From: Nelumbo lutea
Taxonomy: Eukaryota; Streptophyta; Magnoliopsida; Proteales; Nelumbonaceae
Reading direction: 5' to 3'
DNA length: 64,000 bases
NCBI GenBank assembly: GCA_022828595.1
Contig: JAKGHH010000001.1
Span: 139,457,017-139,521,016 of the forward strand
The notes below the pieces were generated by a model. That model did not search any database. It had not been told where the DNA came from and saw only the letters and a list, made by a program, of their open reading frames with translations. The position numbers and the translations under genes are program-made. Every line of letters starts with the position of its first letter. The stretch's first letter is position 1. This document shows, one piece after another, positions 33,052 through 44,864 of this stretch.

Positions 33052-33318
33052 CCCTCTCCTATCTTTCGAGTTTCAACACAGATACCACTCAAATGAAGCC
33101 CCTGGTGTTGCACAACAAAACTGCAACACCCGTCGGAGCTTAAACTGTGCAATTTTTGTGATAAGAAAATCATTTCTGAGTTGAAGCTTGTTGGAGGAAT
33201 GGGGTTCTGACGTTGGTATATCGGAGGTTTTTAGACCAGTTGGTATATTGGAGGTGAGGAACTTCCGATGCTGTTGGTATTTACGAAGGAATTGCTATGT
33301 CCAAGGGTTGAAGTAGTG
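33052..33318. other. Unassigned interior of the large MULE-like element, right part
   Basis: Short stretch with repeated GTTGGTATATYGGAGG words near 33213 and 33240. No gene family recognised. Confidence 0.35.
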
Positions 33319-33474
33319 GCAGTGAACAATAAGAGTATTTTAGGAAAATTAACGATAAAGGGAAATTTTAGACAATTGCCAGAAATATTCAGGATACTTT
33401 ATGACAATATGTGAATAGTAAGAGTACCATTTTTCAATTTCGTAAACAATAGAAATAGTTTAAGAGATTTACCT

Positions 33475-33520
33475 TAAACTCAACATACATGTGAGAGATA
33501 TTCCCTAATGTGTGATTGAA
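33475..33520. repeat. Hairpin repeat family H, copy 3, right half
   Basis: After the TSD-like TAAACTCAA comes CATACATGTGAGAGATATTC and CCTAATGTGTG, the inverted partner of 18206-18230. Confidence 0.6.
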
Positions 33521-33625
33521 TGATATGTGCATTGAATTTTTCCTTGAAGGAATAACGACTTATAATTAATTATGTTATAGCTAAGGGCCTAGAATTTTTT
33601 TTTTGTGAACCTGAGATGGTGAGGG

Positions 33626-35535
33626 TGAAGGGATGAGAGATCCATCATATGGACGCCCAAAGATTGTGGAATAAGGGGTGAATTTCAAAAGTTTTTCTCT
33701 CCCTTCAACTGGGAATCACATTCCCTAATTAGAAAAACATATTTTCAATGATCATTCTCGAACCATAAATTGAACCAGATCTGAACCAAAAGGAGTAGGA
33801 GAAGATTATACCTGATACAGAGAAATAGTATCCCCCAACGAAGGTGTTCACACCCAAGGAAGGATCCAAAGACTACTCCCATTGAAGATGGTGCAATGTA
33901 GGATGGAGCATAATCAGTAGTGTTCTTCTCCAAAAACTCTGTCCTTCACAAGAATCGGCAAGATGCCACGTGAGCACAGCTTCCTATCAATTCTTTATCA
34001 AAGAACTGACGTCAAGATCGAATCTTGACATCTCTCACAATTGGAGATCGAACTGGAAAACATGGCAGCAAAAACAGGGAGGTGACAAGAAAGAACTCTG
34101 TAGGGATGCTTAATTCTTCCTTCTTGATTTCAGCACTGAAGAAGATCAGAATCAATGTCTTCTAAAGGTTGCTGCCAACTCCTTCTTTTGTTAACCTAAA
34201 AGATCAGCTCCTAATCCAATTAGGAGCTGCTTATCCAAATCATTTTTGGATCAACCTTCTCTTTAGGTGATAAGGATAAACCCTTATCTTATCTGAATAT
34301 TAGATCAACTTTCTCCTAATCTCATTAGGAGATTTCTAGATCTGAATCACATTCAGATCTGGACTCTCTGAGTAGGATAGGGTAACCCTATCCTATCTAC
34401 TAATCCATCTCAGAATTCGCCTCATAATTAACTAATTAAATAGCCCAGTTCGAAATGGGCTTTAGGCCCATTAAGCTTATGTGGTCACTTAACCTTCTTA
34501 ACTGCTGCCCAGTTGGGTTTTTTTGTATGGCGTAGGACATAAACATTGATCTACACATCAGCCACATGAGTTCGGCCCAGCCTTGGTTACAAGGCCTGAC
34601 CGAATACACTGTTATGGACAGTGCACCCCCTGAAACCCATCAAATGGGCTTTATGGGCCCAACACTTACCCTAAGTGGTCCCTGGGCAAACCACCTTGTA
34701 ACACCCAGGAACTGTGGGCAGATGCATGATTAGCCTATCGGGTATTATCCTCAATTTTCTTACATTTAACCTCTTAGCCCATAACGATCATACACTGCCC
34801 GACAAGAGAGGACCTCTCCCTCGGCTGTAAGGAACAATGTTGCACTTTCTAGTTATATGGATCCCAGGAATTAAAACTTTATTGCAAACATTTTAGAAAC
34901 CATAATATATATACTTTTATATCTCATATAAAATATATTTTGCAAAACAAACCTCAATGATTGAAATCGGCTACCGGTAGTCTTGGTTTCCATCAGTGAG
35001 ATAGCATCCCCGATCATTACCTTTGTCCGACGAAGGGGCTGATCATGTCACTATGATCACCCACATAGATGAATTCTCAGATTGTCCCAACATATTGAGG
35101 TTTTGACCCCGCTAAGGATCTCATTGGTTGGTACATCAAAGACAGCCCAATCCGACACCCAGTGTAGTATCATAATTGAGTCTAGGGGCCGAGTGTAACT
35201 TTCCAGTTTTGCCCATCAATCTCCAAGGTCTAGTTCATCGATTCATTAATCCTACAATGTATGTGCCTAGGGTCTCATCCTGGCAGCTGAGACGAGCCAC
35301 CCTAACTGACTTGGTGGCACCACAGTGTCAGTCTTATCAGGATAAGTCTCCCCAGACCGACCCACTGGCTGTGAACATTCTAAACTAACACGAGTCTCAT
35401 TAAGTGTCCAATTTAAGGGTATTACAGAGAAACATACTAAGGGAACATGAACCAAATATGCACTTTTATTCATTTACAATAAACTCAAAGTACATCATTC
35501 TGATTGAAGCTAAGGTTATACAAAACTGTCTAACA
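33626..35535 (-). repeat. Copia C 3' LTR (1,910 bp)
   Basis: On the - strand it starts TGTTAGACAG and ends CTCATCCCTTCA. It is the full-length reference for the deletion in the partner LTR. Confidence 0.9.
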
Positions 35536-35639
35536 GCTCCAACTTGCACTTATGTCCAATCAGGTACAAGCCAAAGTCCCATGCTTTCCACAGGTTTCTC
35601 AAACACTTTCTAACATCATTCTGAATCAGAACGTCTCCT

Positions 35640-35660
35640 CTACCAACAATCTCCCACAGT
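35640..35660 (-). other. Copia C polypurine-tract-like site
   Basis: On the - strand GTGGGAGATTGTTGG lies about 110 bp before the LTR start. The motif is the usual copia form but its distance from the LTR is greater than normal, so another primer site may be the real one. Confidence 0.4.
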
Positions 35661-35789
35661 ACGTGGTACTTCCTCTCGATGTGCTTCTACTTCGAGTGGG
35701 CTCGTGGCTCCTTAGCCTGAGCAATGACTCCATTGTTGTCACACAACAATGGGATGGGTGATATGCTGGATGTAACTATTCCCAACTCA

Positions 35790-37100
35790 TGAACAAACTT
35801 CTTCATCCACATGGCTTCTTTGGCAGCCTCACTTGCAGCAATGTACTCGACCTCGGTCGTGGAGTCTGTAGTGGACTCCTATTTGCTTCTTTTCTAGCAA
35901 ACAACACACGATCCTATCGTGAAAACATATCCAGATGTAGACTTTCTATCATCTGGATCCGATTGGAAATCGACATCTATATACCCTTGGATCTGTAGTG
36001 AACTACCATCGAATACTAGACAAAACTCTTTTTTCCTTCGAAAGTACTTAAGTATATTTTTCATAGCAGTCCAGTGCTTTTGCCCTAGGTTGGCTTGAAA
36101 TCTGCTTACTACACTCACTGCCTGAGCAATGTCAGGACAAGTGCACATCATTGCATACATGATGCTTTCCACGGCAGAGGCATAGGGAACGTCTTTCATG
36201 CCATCAATCTCCTCAAAAGTCTTGGGAAACATCTTCTTGGAGAGAGTGACTCCGTGCCTGAAAGGACATTTCCTTTCTTGGAGTTTTTCATGCTGAATCT
36301 TTTGACTATTTTGTCAATATAAGCAGATTGGGACAAAACTCTTTTGAATCCGTGCCTCAGTATATAGGAGGCTTCTCCAAGATCTTTCATGAAGAATTGC
36401 TATGAAAGCCATACTTTCACCGTAGTAAACAATCCTATAACATTCCCAATGAGTAGAATGTCATCTACATACAGAACCAAGATGGTAACCTTATCTCCAC
36501 TGTAATTCCTGTAGACACAGGGTTCATCCGGATTCTGCTCGAAGTCAAATGATTTAACAGTAGAGTCAAAACGGATGTTCCAACTTCTAGAAGCTTGCTT
36601 AAGTCCATAAGTGAATCTATTAAGTTTACATACCATGTTTTCCTGACCTGCAACAATGAAGTCTTGCAACTGCTGCACATAGATATCATCAGTAAAATCT
36701 CAATTCAGGAATGCAGTTTTGACATCCATCTGCCAATCTCAAAATCATGGTATGCTGCTACAGCTATCAGAATCTTAATGGATTTAAGCATGGCCACAGG
36801 CGAAAAGGTTTTCTCATAATCGATGCCCTCTTTCTGAGTGTACCCTTTCGCCACTAGACGAGCTTTGAAGGTCTCAACCCTACCATTGGGGCCCTTCTTC
36901 CTCTTGTAAATCCATTTGCAACCAATTGCTTTTACCCCGGAGGGTGGATCTATTAGAGTCCAAACTCCATTGGTCTCCATTGAGTCCATCTCTGCTCTCA
37001 TGGCCTGCACCCACTTCTCGGAATCTATGTCTAACATAGCTTCCGCGTAAGTCATGGGATCCTCGTCACTAGTCAATGTTTCCACCAGGTAACTATCCTA
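35790..37100 (-). pseudogene. Copia C reverse transcriptase and RNase H
   Basis: An open frame from 37085 to 36705 includes AIGCKWIYKRKKGPNGRVET and KARLVAKGYTQKEGIDYEKT. Shifted frames follow with TYGLKQASRSWNIRFD and YVDD at 36460-36471. RNase H (QAVSVVSRFQANLGQKHWT, GYIDVDFQSDPDDRKSTSGY) runs from 36232 to 35894. It is less decayed than copia A but frameshifted near 36690 and 36400. Confidence 0.85.
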
Positions 37101-37117
37101 GTCATAACTATAACGGA

Positions 37118-38010
37118 CTAGTGGCCTGGATTAATGAGTGAATCTTCTAGGTTGGTTACTACCTGGAACTTGTGGGACATCTCCCACTGCTCCTGAGCTC
37201 TCCTCATCAAGAACAACTTCCTGACGATGGGTGTCCAAGATGTAATCGGTTTCCAAGAATTGCGCATTTCGACTGCAGAACACTTTCTACTCACTTGGGT
37301 CATAGAATAGGTAATCTACAGAGCCTTTTGGGTAGCCTATATGCTGGACAACCCCAAATCTTCAAGTGTCTGACACTTGGTTTCTTTCCGATCCAAAGTT
37401 CATATGGAGTATTCGGAACCGATTTGGTTGAAACCCGATTTAGCACGTAAATCGCAGTCTCAAATGCGTAACCCCAAAAGGATGTGGATAACTCTGAGTG
37501 TATGAGAAGCGACCGGACCATATCCAATAAGGTCCTATTCCTCCTCTCTGAAACACTATTAAGTTGTGGTGTAGCAGGAGGAGCTAATTGTGATACTATC
37601 CCATTGTCCTTTAATTAGTCCCTGAAATCGTCAGAGAGATACTCACCACCTCGATTTGATCGAATGGCTTTAATTTCTCTCCCTAACTATTTCTCGACCT
37701 CTTTCCTAAACTTTTTGAACTTTTCAAAGGATTCAGATTTGTGTCTCATTAGGTACACGTAACCATATCATGAAAAATCACATGTGAAGATGATGAAGTA
37801 CACGTGTTGATTTCATGTCCTAACACTCAGGGGACCACATACATCAATATGTATTAGGTCAAGTGTGCCTGTACATCTTTCAGGCTTATCGTTAAATGGT
37901 CCTTTTGTCATTTTGCCTTGTAGGCAAGGCTCATTGGTGGGAAGATCTTCTACAGTTAGAAAATCCAAATGACCATCCTTTACCAACCTTGTGATTCAGT
38001 TAACACCGAT
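37118..38010 (-). pseudogene. Copia C integrase, broken
   Basis: From 37527 the frame reads MVRSLLIHSELSTSFWGYAF and TPYELWIGKKPSVRHLKIWG. Upstream parts (37560-37990) carry the DRGGEYLSDDF-type core and the end of the zinc-finger segment, with several stops. Upstream of 38010 the sequence jumps to the start of gag. Confidence 0.8.
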
Positions 38011-38160
38011 GTGGCCACTTTGTCTAGTTTTTCAGAAGCTAGGACCAGCATAAGGTTCCTATATCAGTCAGCATAGTTTGGATCTTCAACTTGTTGTCAT
38101 CAAGTAGTTTTGCAAATGATCCGTTTTCCATTTTCTGATAAAAGAGCAAACATCAGTCCA
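38011..38160 (-). pseudogene. Copia C gag start only
   Basis: On the - strand the region beginning near 38132 is the equivalent of 24116-24220 in copia A (MENGSFAKLLDDN-like). The next about 1.1 kb of the reference, covering most of gag and protease, is absent. Confidence 0.75.
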
Positions 38161-39885
38161 CAACCATATTTGATTCATGTTCATTACATAGATATGGATT
38201 TTAATCTACGTTCCATTTCCATTTATTCATCTCTGAGATTTCCCTCCTTTCTCAGTGACTGAGACTACGGGTTGTCTCTGGAAATGTGGGAAATCACATA
38301 GGGTGCATGGAGCCAACTGTTTTAGCCGCATAACCCCACCACCTTTCTGTGAAGGATCGTATCCACTCATCATATGAGTTTTCCCTTTAGCTTCTGTCAG
38401 ACAAGGTTCAGAGCCATTTTTAGGTAAACTTTTCTATCCAGTGAGTGCTTACCCATCATATTCGTGAACACCAAAGTACCGTGAGAGAGGTCCCATTTTC
38501 TGGTGAAGCCCCTCCCACATCGGTCTATGATGCCCCTATCATCTTATGAAACACTCAGACAAGCCCAACAACAAACGGATAGCCCATTTTCTTATGCGTT
38601 TCCTCATTACTGAAGGACCCATCATCATTCTAATGATGGAAGGCCTTTAGAGAGTTCATCATATGAATCTCCCTATCACATGCACTCATATTAGCTGGAG
38701 GGAACAGCTAATTACGCCCTAGTTTGATCTAGGTCAAACCAAAGTGGCTCCCACTAACTTTCATAAAGTCAAATTTCGGTGGGCCTTAATCGGCTAGGGT
38801 TCCGCAAGTAACCTCTTGATGAGGTGTGGGGCCCACCACTGAGGGAGGTCATCCAATGACCATAAGAGACACCATGGCAATGATGTGCATTCAACCATGA
38901 TGTGCGCAAGAGCCACTGTCAATTGAGCATGGGCCAAGCACTTATGGCTCATGTACGTCGCACATCACACATCCATACATCTCATGCAGGGATAAATTGA
39001 TCCAATCAATTAATCATCTGTAAGGCCCATTTGAAGCCCATTTTAAATCCATAATATTAACCATTAATATTATCTAGGTATATGGGTCGAATGGTTCAGC
39101 CCATATAGCTTTATGTGTTAAGTGGGCTTTTAACAGTTTTAACTATTTAAAACTAGGCTTTTACAGGTTGGGCCGAATTAACTATATAATTAAATATCAA
39201 TCCTCAAGCCCTTTAGTGGGAAAATTATGGCTGATTTTCAGCCTTGATTAAACCCTAGATTTGGTCCAAACAGTTTGAACCAATCTTGGTTTGAATGGGT
39301 CTAGAGTTTGATCTTTAATTAAATCTTTAATTCAAAAAAAAAAATCTGAAATTAAATATTGATAAAAGAAAAACAAGAATCAATCAAACAGGATTGTTCG
39401 CACAATCCATCCTGCAAAACAGAGGTTTATCACAATTTGCAGTTTCATAAACTACAAATCGTAGATTGTAGTTCTCCCATCTACGAAATCTTCCTTTCTG
39501 CGCCGCCATCTTCGATCAAAAATAAAAATATATAGAAATCCTATTTCTATTAATGATTACATCAGATCAAATACCTATACATTCAGTGTAAAAATAAAAA
39601 AAAAATTATTTTACAGACCAAATGTAACAAAAACTGCAAAATCGCAGGTTCCCTGCGCTAATCAAGATTTCAATATTCTCTTGTACAAACGACCCATAAA
39701 TCAAGAAAATCATAAAGAACAGTTCTAAATAATAATCAGATATATATATAATTAATTTTAGATTATTCGCCCATTAATTTTGGGAACAAATTTCCCAAAA
39801 CCCATATCTGCACAAATCGGGTAGAACGCCTTCTACCCATTTGTGCAGGTGCAAATCTGAAACAAATTGGTTCAAGATTTGAGCC
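38161..39885 (-). other. Copia C untranslated leader
   Basis: Inverted counterpart of 22373-24115. No coding sequence was recognised. Confidence 0.6.
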
Positions 39886-39901
39886 CTGGCTCTGATACCA
39901 C
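39886..39901 (-). other. Copia C primer-binding site (tRNA-iMet)
   Basis: On the - strand TGGTATCAGAGCCAGGG follows the LTR directly; this is the unaltered form of the site. Confidence 0.9.
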
Positions 39902-40959
39902 TGAAAGGATGAGAGATCCATCGTATGGACGCCCAAAGATTGCAGAATAAGGGGGCGAATTTCAAAATTTTTTCTCTCCCTTCAACTGGGAATCACATTC
40001 CCTATTTAGAAAATCATATTTTCAATGATCATTCTCGAACCATAAACTGAACCAGATCTTAACCAAAAGGAGTAGGAGAGGATTATACCTGATACGGAGA
40101 AATAGTATCCCCCAACGAAGGTGTTCACGCCCAAGGAAGGATCCAAAGACTACTCCCACTGAAGATGGCGTAGTGTAGGATGGAGCAGAATCAGTAGTGT
40201 TCTTCTCCAAGAACTCTGTTGCAAGGAACAGTGTTGCATTTTCTAGTTATATGGATCATAGGAATTAAAACTTTCTTGCAAACATTTTAGAAACCATAAT
40301 GTATATATACTATTATATCTCATATAAAATATACTTTGTAAAACAAATCTCAACGATTGAAATCGGCTGCCAGCAGTCTTGGTTTCTTTCAGTGAGATAG
40401 CATCCTCGATCATTACCTTTGTCCGACAAAGGGGCTGATCCTGTCACTATGATTACCCACTCAGATGTATTCTCAGACTGTCCCAACATGCCCAGGTTTT
40501 GACCCCCGCTAAGGATCTCACTGATTAGTACATCCAAGACAGTCCAATCCGACACCTAGTGCAGTATCATAATTGAGTCTAGGGGTCGGGTGTAACTTTT
40601 CAATTTTGCCCATCAATCTCCAAGGTCCAGGGCAATACTGGAAATCTGGTCCAGTTCATAGATTCAATTAATCCTATAATCTGTGTGCCTAGGGTCTCAC
40701 CCTGGCAGCTGAGACGGGCCACCCCAACCAACTTGGTGAAACCACGGTGTCAGCCTTATCAGGATAGATCTCCCCAGACTGACCCACTAGCTGTGAACAT
40801 TCTAAACTAACACGAGTCTCATTAAGTGTTCAATTTAAGGGTATTACACAGAAACATACTAAGGGAACATGAATCGAATATGCATTTTTATTTATTTACA
40901 ATAAGCTCATAAAGTACATCATTCTGATTGGAGCTAAGGGCATACAAAGCAGTCTAACA
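39902..40959 (-). repeat. Copia C 5' LTR with internal deletion (1,058 bp)
   Basis: Both ends are intact, but about 0.88 kb present in the other LTRs is missing. The junction is at 40218-40220, between the AACTCTGT segment and GCAAGGAACAG. Confidence 0.85.
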
Positions 40960-40964
40960 GAGGG

Positions 40965-41110
40965 AGAGTTATGTATACTTGGGTAATGGGGTAAGGCAGG
41001 CTAAGTCCTCCCTTGTTATTACAAATTTTCCTTTTGAAAATGGTTAATAAAATTTAAGGTGGTCGCCCCTCCACCTGGAGTAAAGTTTGGGGTTTAAAAA
41101 AAAAAAAAAG
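40965..41110 (+). mobile_element. Poly(A)-tailed retroposon end, interrupted by copia C
   Basis: Sequence to the right of the copia C TSD ends in TTTGGGGTTT followed by an A14 run (about 41097-41110). Joined across copia C it would continue from 33600-33625. It looks like the 3' end of a LINE or similar retroposon; the family is unknown. Confidence 0.35.
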
Positions 41111-41269
41111 ACAAGGGCTCAACACCTCGGCCACATAATCCAAGCAAAAGTGAATACGTCCCTACCTTTATCAGCCAATGGTGATATCTGACATGCATCC
41201 AAGGATTTAAGGAATAAGGGGAGCATATATCTTTTTTCTATTTCTGCTCCAATTTAACACCAACGAGTC

Positions 41270-41430
41270 GAGACCAAATCAACCCCCCACAATGTCCCAC
41301 AGTATATTTCCGCCGTGTATTGAGAATATCTCCCAATGATGACATTATTATTCTTGATATTATCGTTGAGAGATGTTCCTAATACACGGCAGGGATATGA
41401 TGTGGGACGTTGTGGGGTTGATTTGAACTC
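41270..41430. repeat. Hairpin repeat family H, copy 4 (best preserved)
   Basis: The arms AAATCAACCCCCCACAATGT and CCCACAGTATATTTCCGCCG pair with their inverse at 41375-41425 (GGCAGGGATATGATGTGGGA, CGTTGTGGGGTTGATTTGAA). The loop is about 41345-41365. Arm identity is high over about 70 bp. A SINE sits directly at its right edge. Confidence 0.7.
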
Positions 41431-41433
41431 CAA

Positions 41434-41625
41434 CATGTATGAGGGGTGGTTTCAGTTGGTACATTGGCCGATTTATTCCCGTAGAGATGTGGGTTCTATT
41501 CCTGCAATTATCAGACTTTGGGAAATCGGTTACTAGCTAGTGTGGTGCTGTGCTATTCAAACAGCCCCTATCGCAGATTCCAGCATATCACGGAAATACA
41601 AAAAAAAAAAAAAAAAAAAAAAAAA
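41434..41625 (+). mobile_element. tRNA-derived SINE with TSD
   Basis: A-box-like TTTCAGTTGGTACATTGG near 41449-41467 and B-box-like GGGTTCTATTCC near 41491-41502 mark a Pol III promoter. The element ends in a poly(A) run (41600-41625). ACTCCAA occurs at 41427-41433 and 41630-41636 as a 7-bp TSD. Length about 190 bp fits plant SINEs. Confidence 0.7.
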
Positions 41626-41639
41626 TTACACTCCAAACT

Positions 41640-43030
41640 CTGACCTCATCCGGACTACACAACCTATGGATTCGGGTTGCAACAATGGAAGTTAGAAAAA
41701 TACATCCAACGTTTCTCGAAGATTGCATTTATGATAAGAACCAGCACCCACTGCAGTGTCAGGGATGTTATAAATTAAATTAATAATTTCTGTCAATCTA
41801 TTATCCTTTATATATTGTTCTGTTCATTCTTTATCTGTTGTAACCTAGTTGTTAATTGTTCTTATGTGAAGAAGGGCTCTTGATTCTTTTTCTTTTTGGG
41901 TTAGAAGACAGGCTCTTAATTCAAATTCAAGTATATATGGTTTTGATCACTACTCACTAGATAGTAGATGACATCCAAAAGTCACATGTATCTGGAAAAG
42001 CCTCCAAAAAGAAAATGGAATTAGGTTCACAGCATGTGTCTAGGCTAGGCACTGTTTCTGTGCCAGAACGAGAAGAAACCCTCACTTACTTTGCTAGAAC
42101 CAGTAGTTTCCTACTTTTGGCATCTCTCCCCCCCGGGTGCAGTGTGTTCTGTAGCTCATCCCCTTTGACGATGAAAAGTTCTGAAACAAAGAATAAATAA
42201 TACCAATCATATCACTCTCATTAAATTAATTAGCGGCAATATTTCATTTGATTTCGATGCAGAACCAAGCATTGATGCATGGAACAATTTGAGGGGCAGA
42301 GGCGACACGATTTCTGGTCTTGTCCGGTAACAGTTCCGGTGCAGTCACCATCCATGCGCACACTGCAGGGATCAATTATTATTATTATTTTTTAATTTGA
42401 ACAATGGGCCAAAACCGGAATACGTCCAACTGCGGGCTGCTAATTGAGACTTAATATCCATATGAAAATAGTGGTAGAAAACAAGGAGTTACAACTTTGG
42501 AGTAGGTCGGCGATGTATATAGATATTAAACAGGCATATCCCCGACAATTGAAATGTGAAAGAATCTTTCAATTTGTATTAAGGGATTCCCGGTGAAGGT
42601 CTGGTCTGAATGAAACGCTATGTCGGGCAAGTTTCAAATTAAGTATGCATTGAAAGGATGATACATTACACGTACACCACCTCAAGTTTCAAGAATTGAG
42701 CAGAATATGATATTCAAAAGTTGTCACATGTCTTAACTCCTAATTAATATTTAATTTAAGCATATTAATGGGTTCAATATTCAATGCATCGATATATACT
42801 CTTTTTGAAGTGCTACTGCTATAATACTGTCTTGACTTGAGTGATGGAATGATATAGTAATTGCATTTCATTTCCTTCCAGATCCTTACCTACCTTTTTA
42901 CTCTCTGTTTGTTTGCAGTGCATTAAAAAAGTAAAATGATGTGATCTCCATCTATTTATACAAGTAGGAAGAGGGTATCGTAGAAGTAGTGAGCATGGAT
43001 TTTGTATGCCATTAATTTAGGTTTTGACTA
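41640..43030. other. Intergenic, no gene seen
   Basis: Short ORFs (41550-41783, 42015-42200) have no recognisable similarity. An ATT-repeat tract lies at about 42370-42390. Confidence 0.5.
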
Positions 43031-43319
43031 TCCGATCCATGGTTTTCAGACAGACCAGAAAACCATGAACGGGTCAGGTGATTGGTTTTGGTTTTCCTCA
43101 AAATTGGATTTTCTTCAAAAATCGTTGATTTTGATCAATAAACTGTTGATCTGAACAGTTAATCATTTGAACCGTTTGAATAGTTTTAATCGTTTTTATT
43201 TTTTATTTTTGTCAGAACAAATTGACTGTTTAGTTCGAATGGTCAAACCATTCGACCCGATAACTGGACCTCTAACCGGTTCGATCTCCAGATTGATTTT
43301 GAAAATCATGATCCGATCA
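43031..43319. mobile_element. Decayed TIR element, about 290 bp
   Basis: The left end TCCGATCCATGGTTTTCAGA pairs with the right end, read inward, GATCGGATCATGATTTTCAA. The flanks are not a short TSD but a longer imperfect direct repeat (AGGGTATCGTAGAA at 42972, AGGGTATCATAGAA at 43321). Confidence 0.4.
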
Positions 43320-44660
43320 AAGGGTATCATAGAATTACTAAGCATAGATTTACCCATTAGATCACCCAGTACCTAGGACTCCCAATGCATCGCATATTGG
43401 TGAAATCCGATCTAGTCCAATATGAATGCGGGCAAGTCCAATTCAATTCAATGAATATTTTGAATTATTTTAGACGAATCCAATTCACTGTCTGCACCAT
43501 CCAATCTATTCAAATTCAAATTGATTTTAATTTTGACTAGTTCCAATCCCAACCCGAACTTAGTTCATTCACACCTGCATTCTTATTTATCTTCTATCAA
43601 TGAATTTGCTATTAGTTCAATCCGACCTAATTCAATATAAACCTATTAAATCCGATCCAATTTAATAAATACTTAATAAATACTTTACATCATTAAGTCT
43701 GGACCGGTCGATTTCAACACCTTATTGGTCCATCCAACGGGCCCAACCCAATCCCAGTCTATTGACACCCGTACCAGTACGGGTTTTGATTGTAAAAAGC
43801 TTCTGCTCTTGCGATATATATATAATGCTTTCCGGCATTATAGATTCATCCATTATATCGCGCGCAGATGAATCACTCAAGGGGTTGATGTGGCCAAATG
43901 TATGGCCATGTGACACACTACAACTGGTTCCAATTTATGACGAGGCCATTGCTTTTACCACGTATGGCTCAAAACAGACGACACTCACGTGTATGGGGCA
44001 TGTAGGTAGACCTCCTGCTGGCACACATTGATTGGGTAGTGTAGGAAAATAATAAGTGAAAAAAATCTGGGCTCATGTCCCTACACCTCTAGCCAAATTG
44101 CGTGCATCCACTTCTTTCTTCAGGGCACCCTGGGCCTTTCTCAATGATAAAATATGGCCCTTTTCAGATCAGGGGCCTCAATCATGCTCCACTGAAAATC
44201 TAACTGGATATCTGGGCGCACCGATTTATGATTCCGAACTTGTTTTTAGTAGATATGAATCCGATCGAACTGTTTCATATAGATTCTCCTTGAACGCCTG
44301 AACAGTCGCACTCCATTTTTTTATCTTTTAACATGATGAAAAAGAAGCCCCCCTAATCTAAACCGCATCTGGTATTTAACCAACCCACTGCAGCTAATCG
44401 CTTTGCCATCGACGTCAGATAGCAGGTTGGCTAGCTAATTGTTCTGATTGAATTATCACAGAAAAAGAAGAAGAAGAAGAAACCATAAGGGAAAACCAAA
44501 TAAAAGGATTAGATAAATCAATTATCTGCAACTTCTACACTGTACACAAAGACTTGATACATAAAATAACAATTCAGAGTTCAATCAAGGAAGGCAACAC
44601 CCATCCTTCAATCTTCTCATTCTGCTTGAACTCTCTCTCTCTCTCTGTCTGTCGTTCCAT
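43320..44660. other. Intergenic with decayed repeats
   Basis: 43430-43770 is rich in ATTCAATTCA and GGTCCATCC-type words and ends near TATTGACACCCGTACC, the typical end of a hAT-like element. No gene was recognised to 44660, although open frames exist at 43762-44031 and 44056-44301. A (CT)n tract lies at 44633-44647. Confidence 0.4.
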
Positions 44661-44666
44661 AAAAAA

Positions 44667-44864
44667 TTAGAAGTGGGTACGGGCAGATGGCGGAGACAAG
44701 TGATCAGCTGCTCCACCCGCCCGTCGATTACTCAACGAGAACAAAGCAGCGAAGGAGTGAGCTAGCCCAACTACAATCCCGACCTTCACCTGACCTCGCT
44801 TTGGTATCGGGCGGCTTGAGAACCTCTGGCTGCTGTTCATCATCGTCCTCCTTGCTCCTGCCAT
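44667..44864 (-). CDS. Small hypothetical basic protein, 65 aa
   Basis: The ATG at 44864 is in good context (AAGAAATGGC) and the frame ends with TAA at 44667. A TATA box (TATATAAAG, - strand) lies at about 44996-44988, giving a leader of roughly 95 nt, and the DNA around it is of higher complexity than its surroundings. The product has a basic N terminus, then RPIPKRGQVKVGIVVGLAHS and a hydrophobic AALFSL. I have an impression that a PKRGQVKVGIV-type motif occurs in small uncharacterised plant proteins but cannot confirm it. The hydrophobic stretch is too short for a clear membrane span. Function unknown. The overlapping + strand frame 44687-44974 is judged to be a shadow. Confidence 0.55.
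   Translation of the reverse strand: MAGARRTMMNSSQRFSSRPIPKRGQVKVGIVVGLAHSFAALFSLSNRRAGGAADHLSPPSARTHF

Larger units (their letters stand above)
18241..33474. mobile_element. MULE-like TIR element split by nested copia elements
   Basis: TIRs of about 160 bp: 18241-18405 reads GGGTAAATCTCTTAAACT and is the inverse of about 33318-33474. Flanks TAAATTTAA (18232-18240) and TAAACTCAA (33475-33483) match at 7 of 9 bases, and the uninterrupted paralogous site at 17531-17539 has a single TAAATTTAA. Without the nested elements the unit is about 2.0 kb. Its own DNA (18405-19835 and 33057-33318) has no transposase, includes a hAT-like insertion at 18838, and looks partly gene-derived but unassigned. 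Confidence 0.75.
33626..40959 (-). mobile_element. Copia C: Angela-lineage LTR retrotransposon, perfect GAGGG TSD
   Basis: - strand copy of the copia A family with both LTR ends intact, flanked by GAGGG at 33621-33625 and 40960-40964. The 5' LTR is shortened by an internal deletion and the interior is only about 4.4 kb because most of gag and protease is missing. Pol fragments keep the order integrase, RT, RNase H. Confidence 0.92.
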
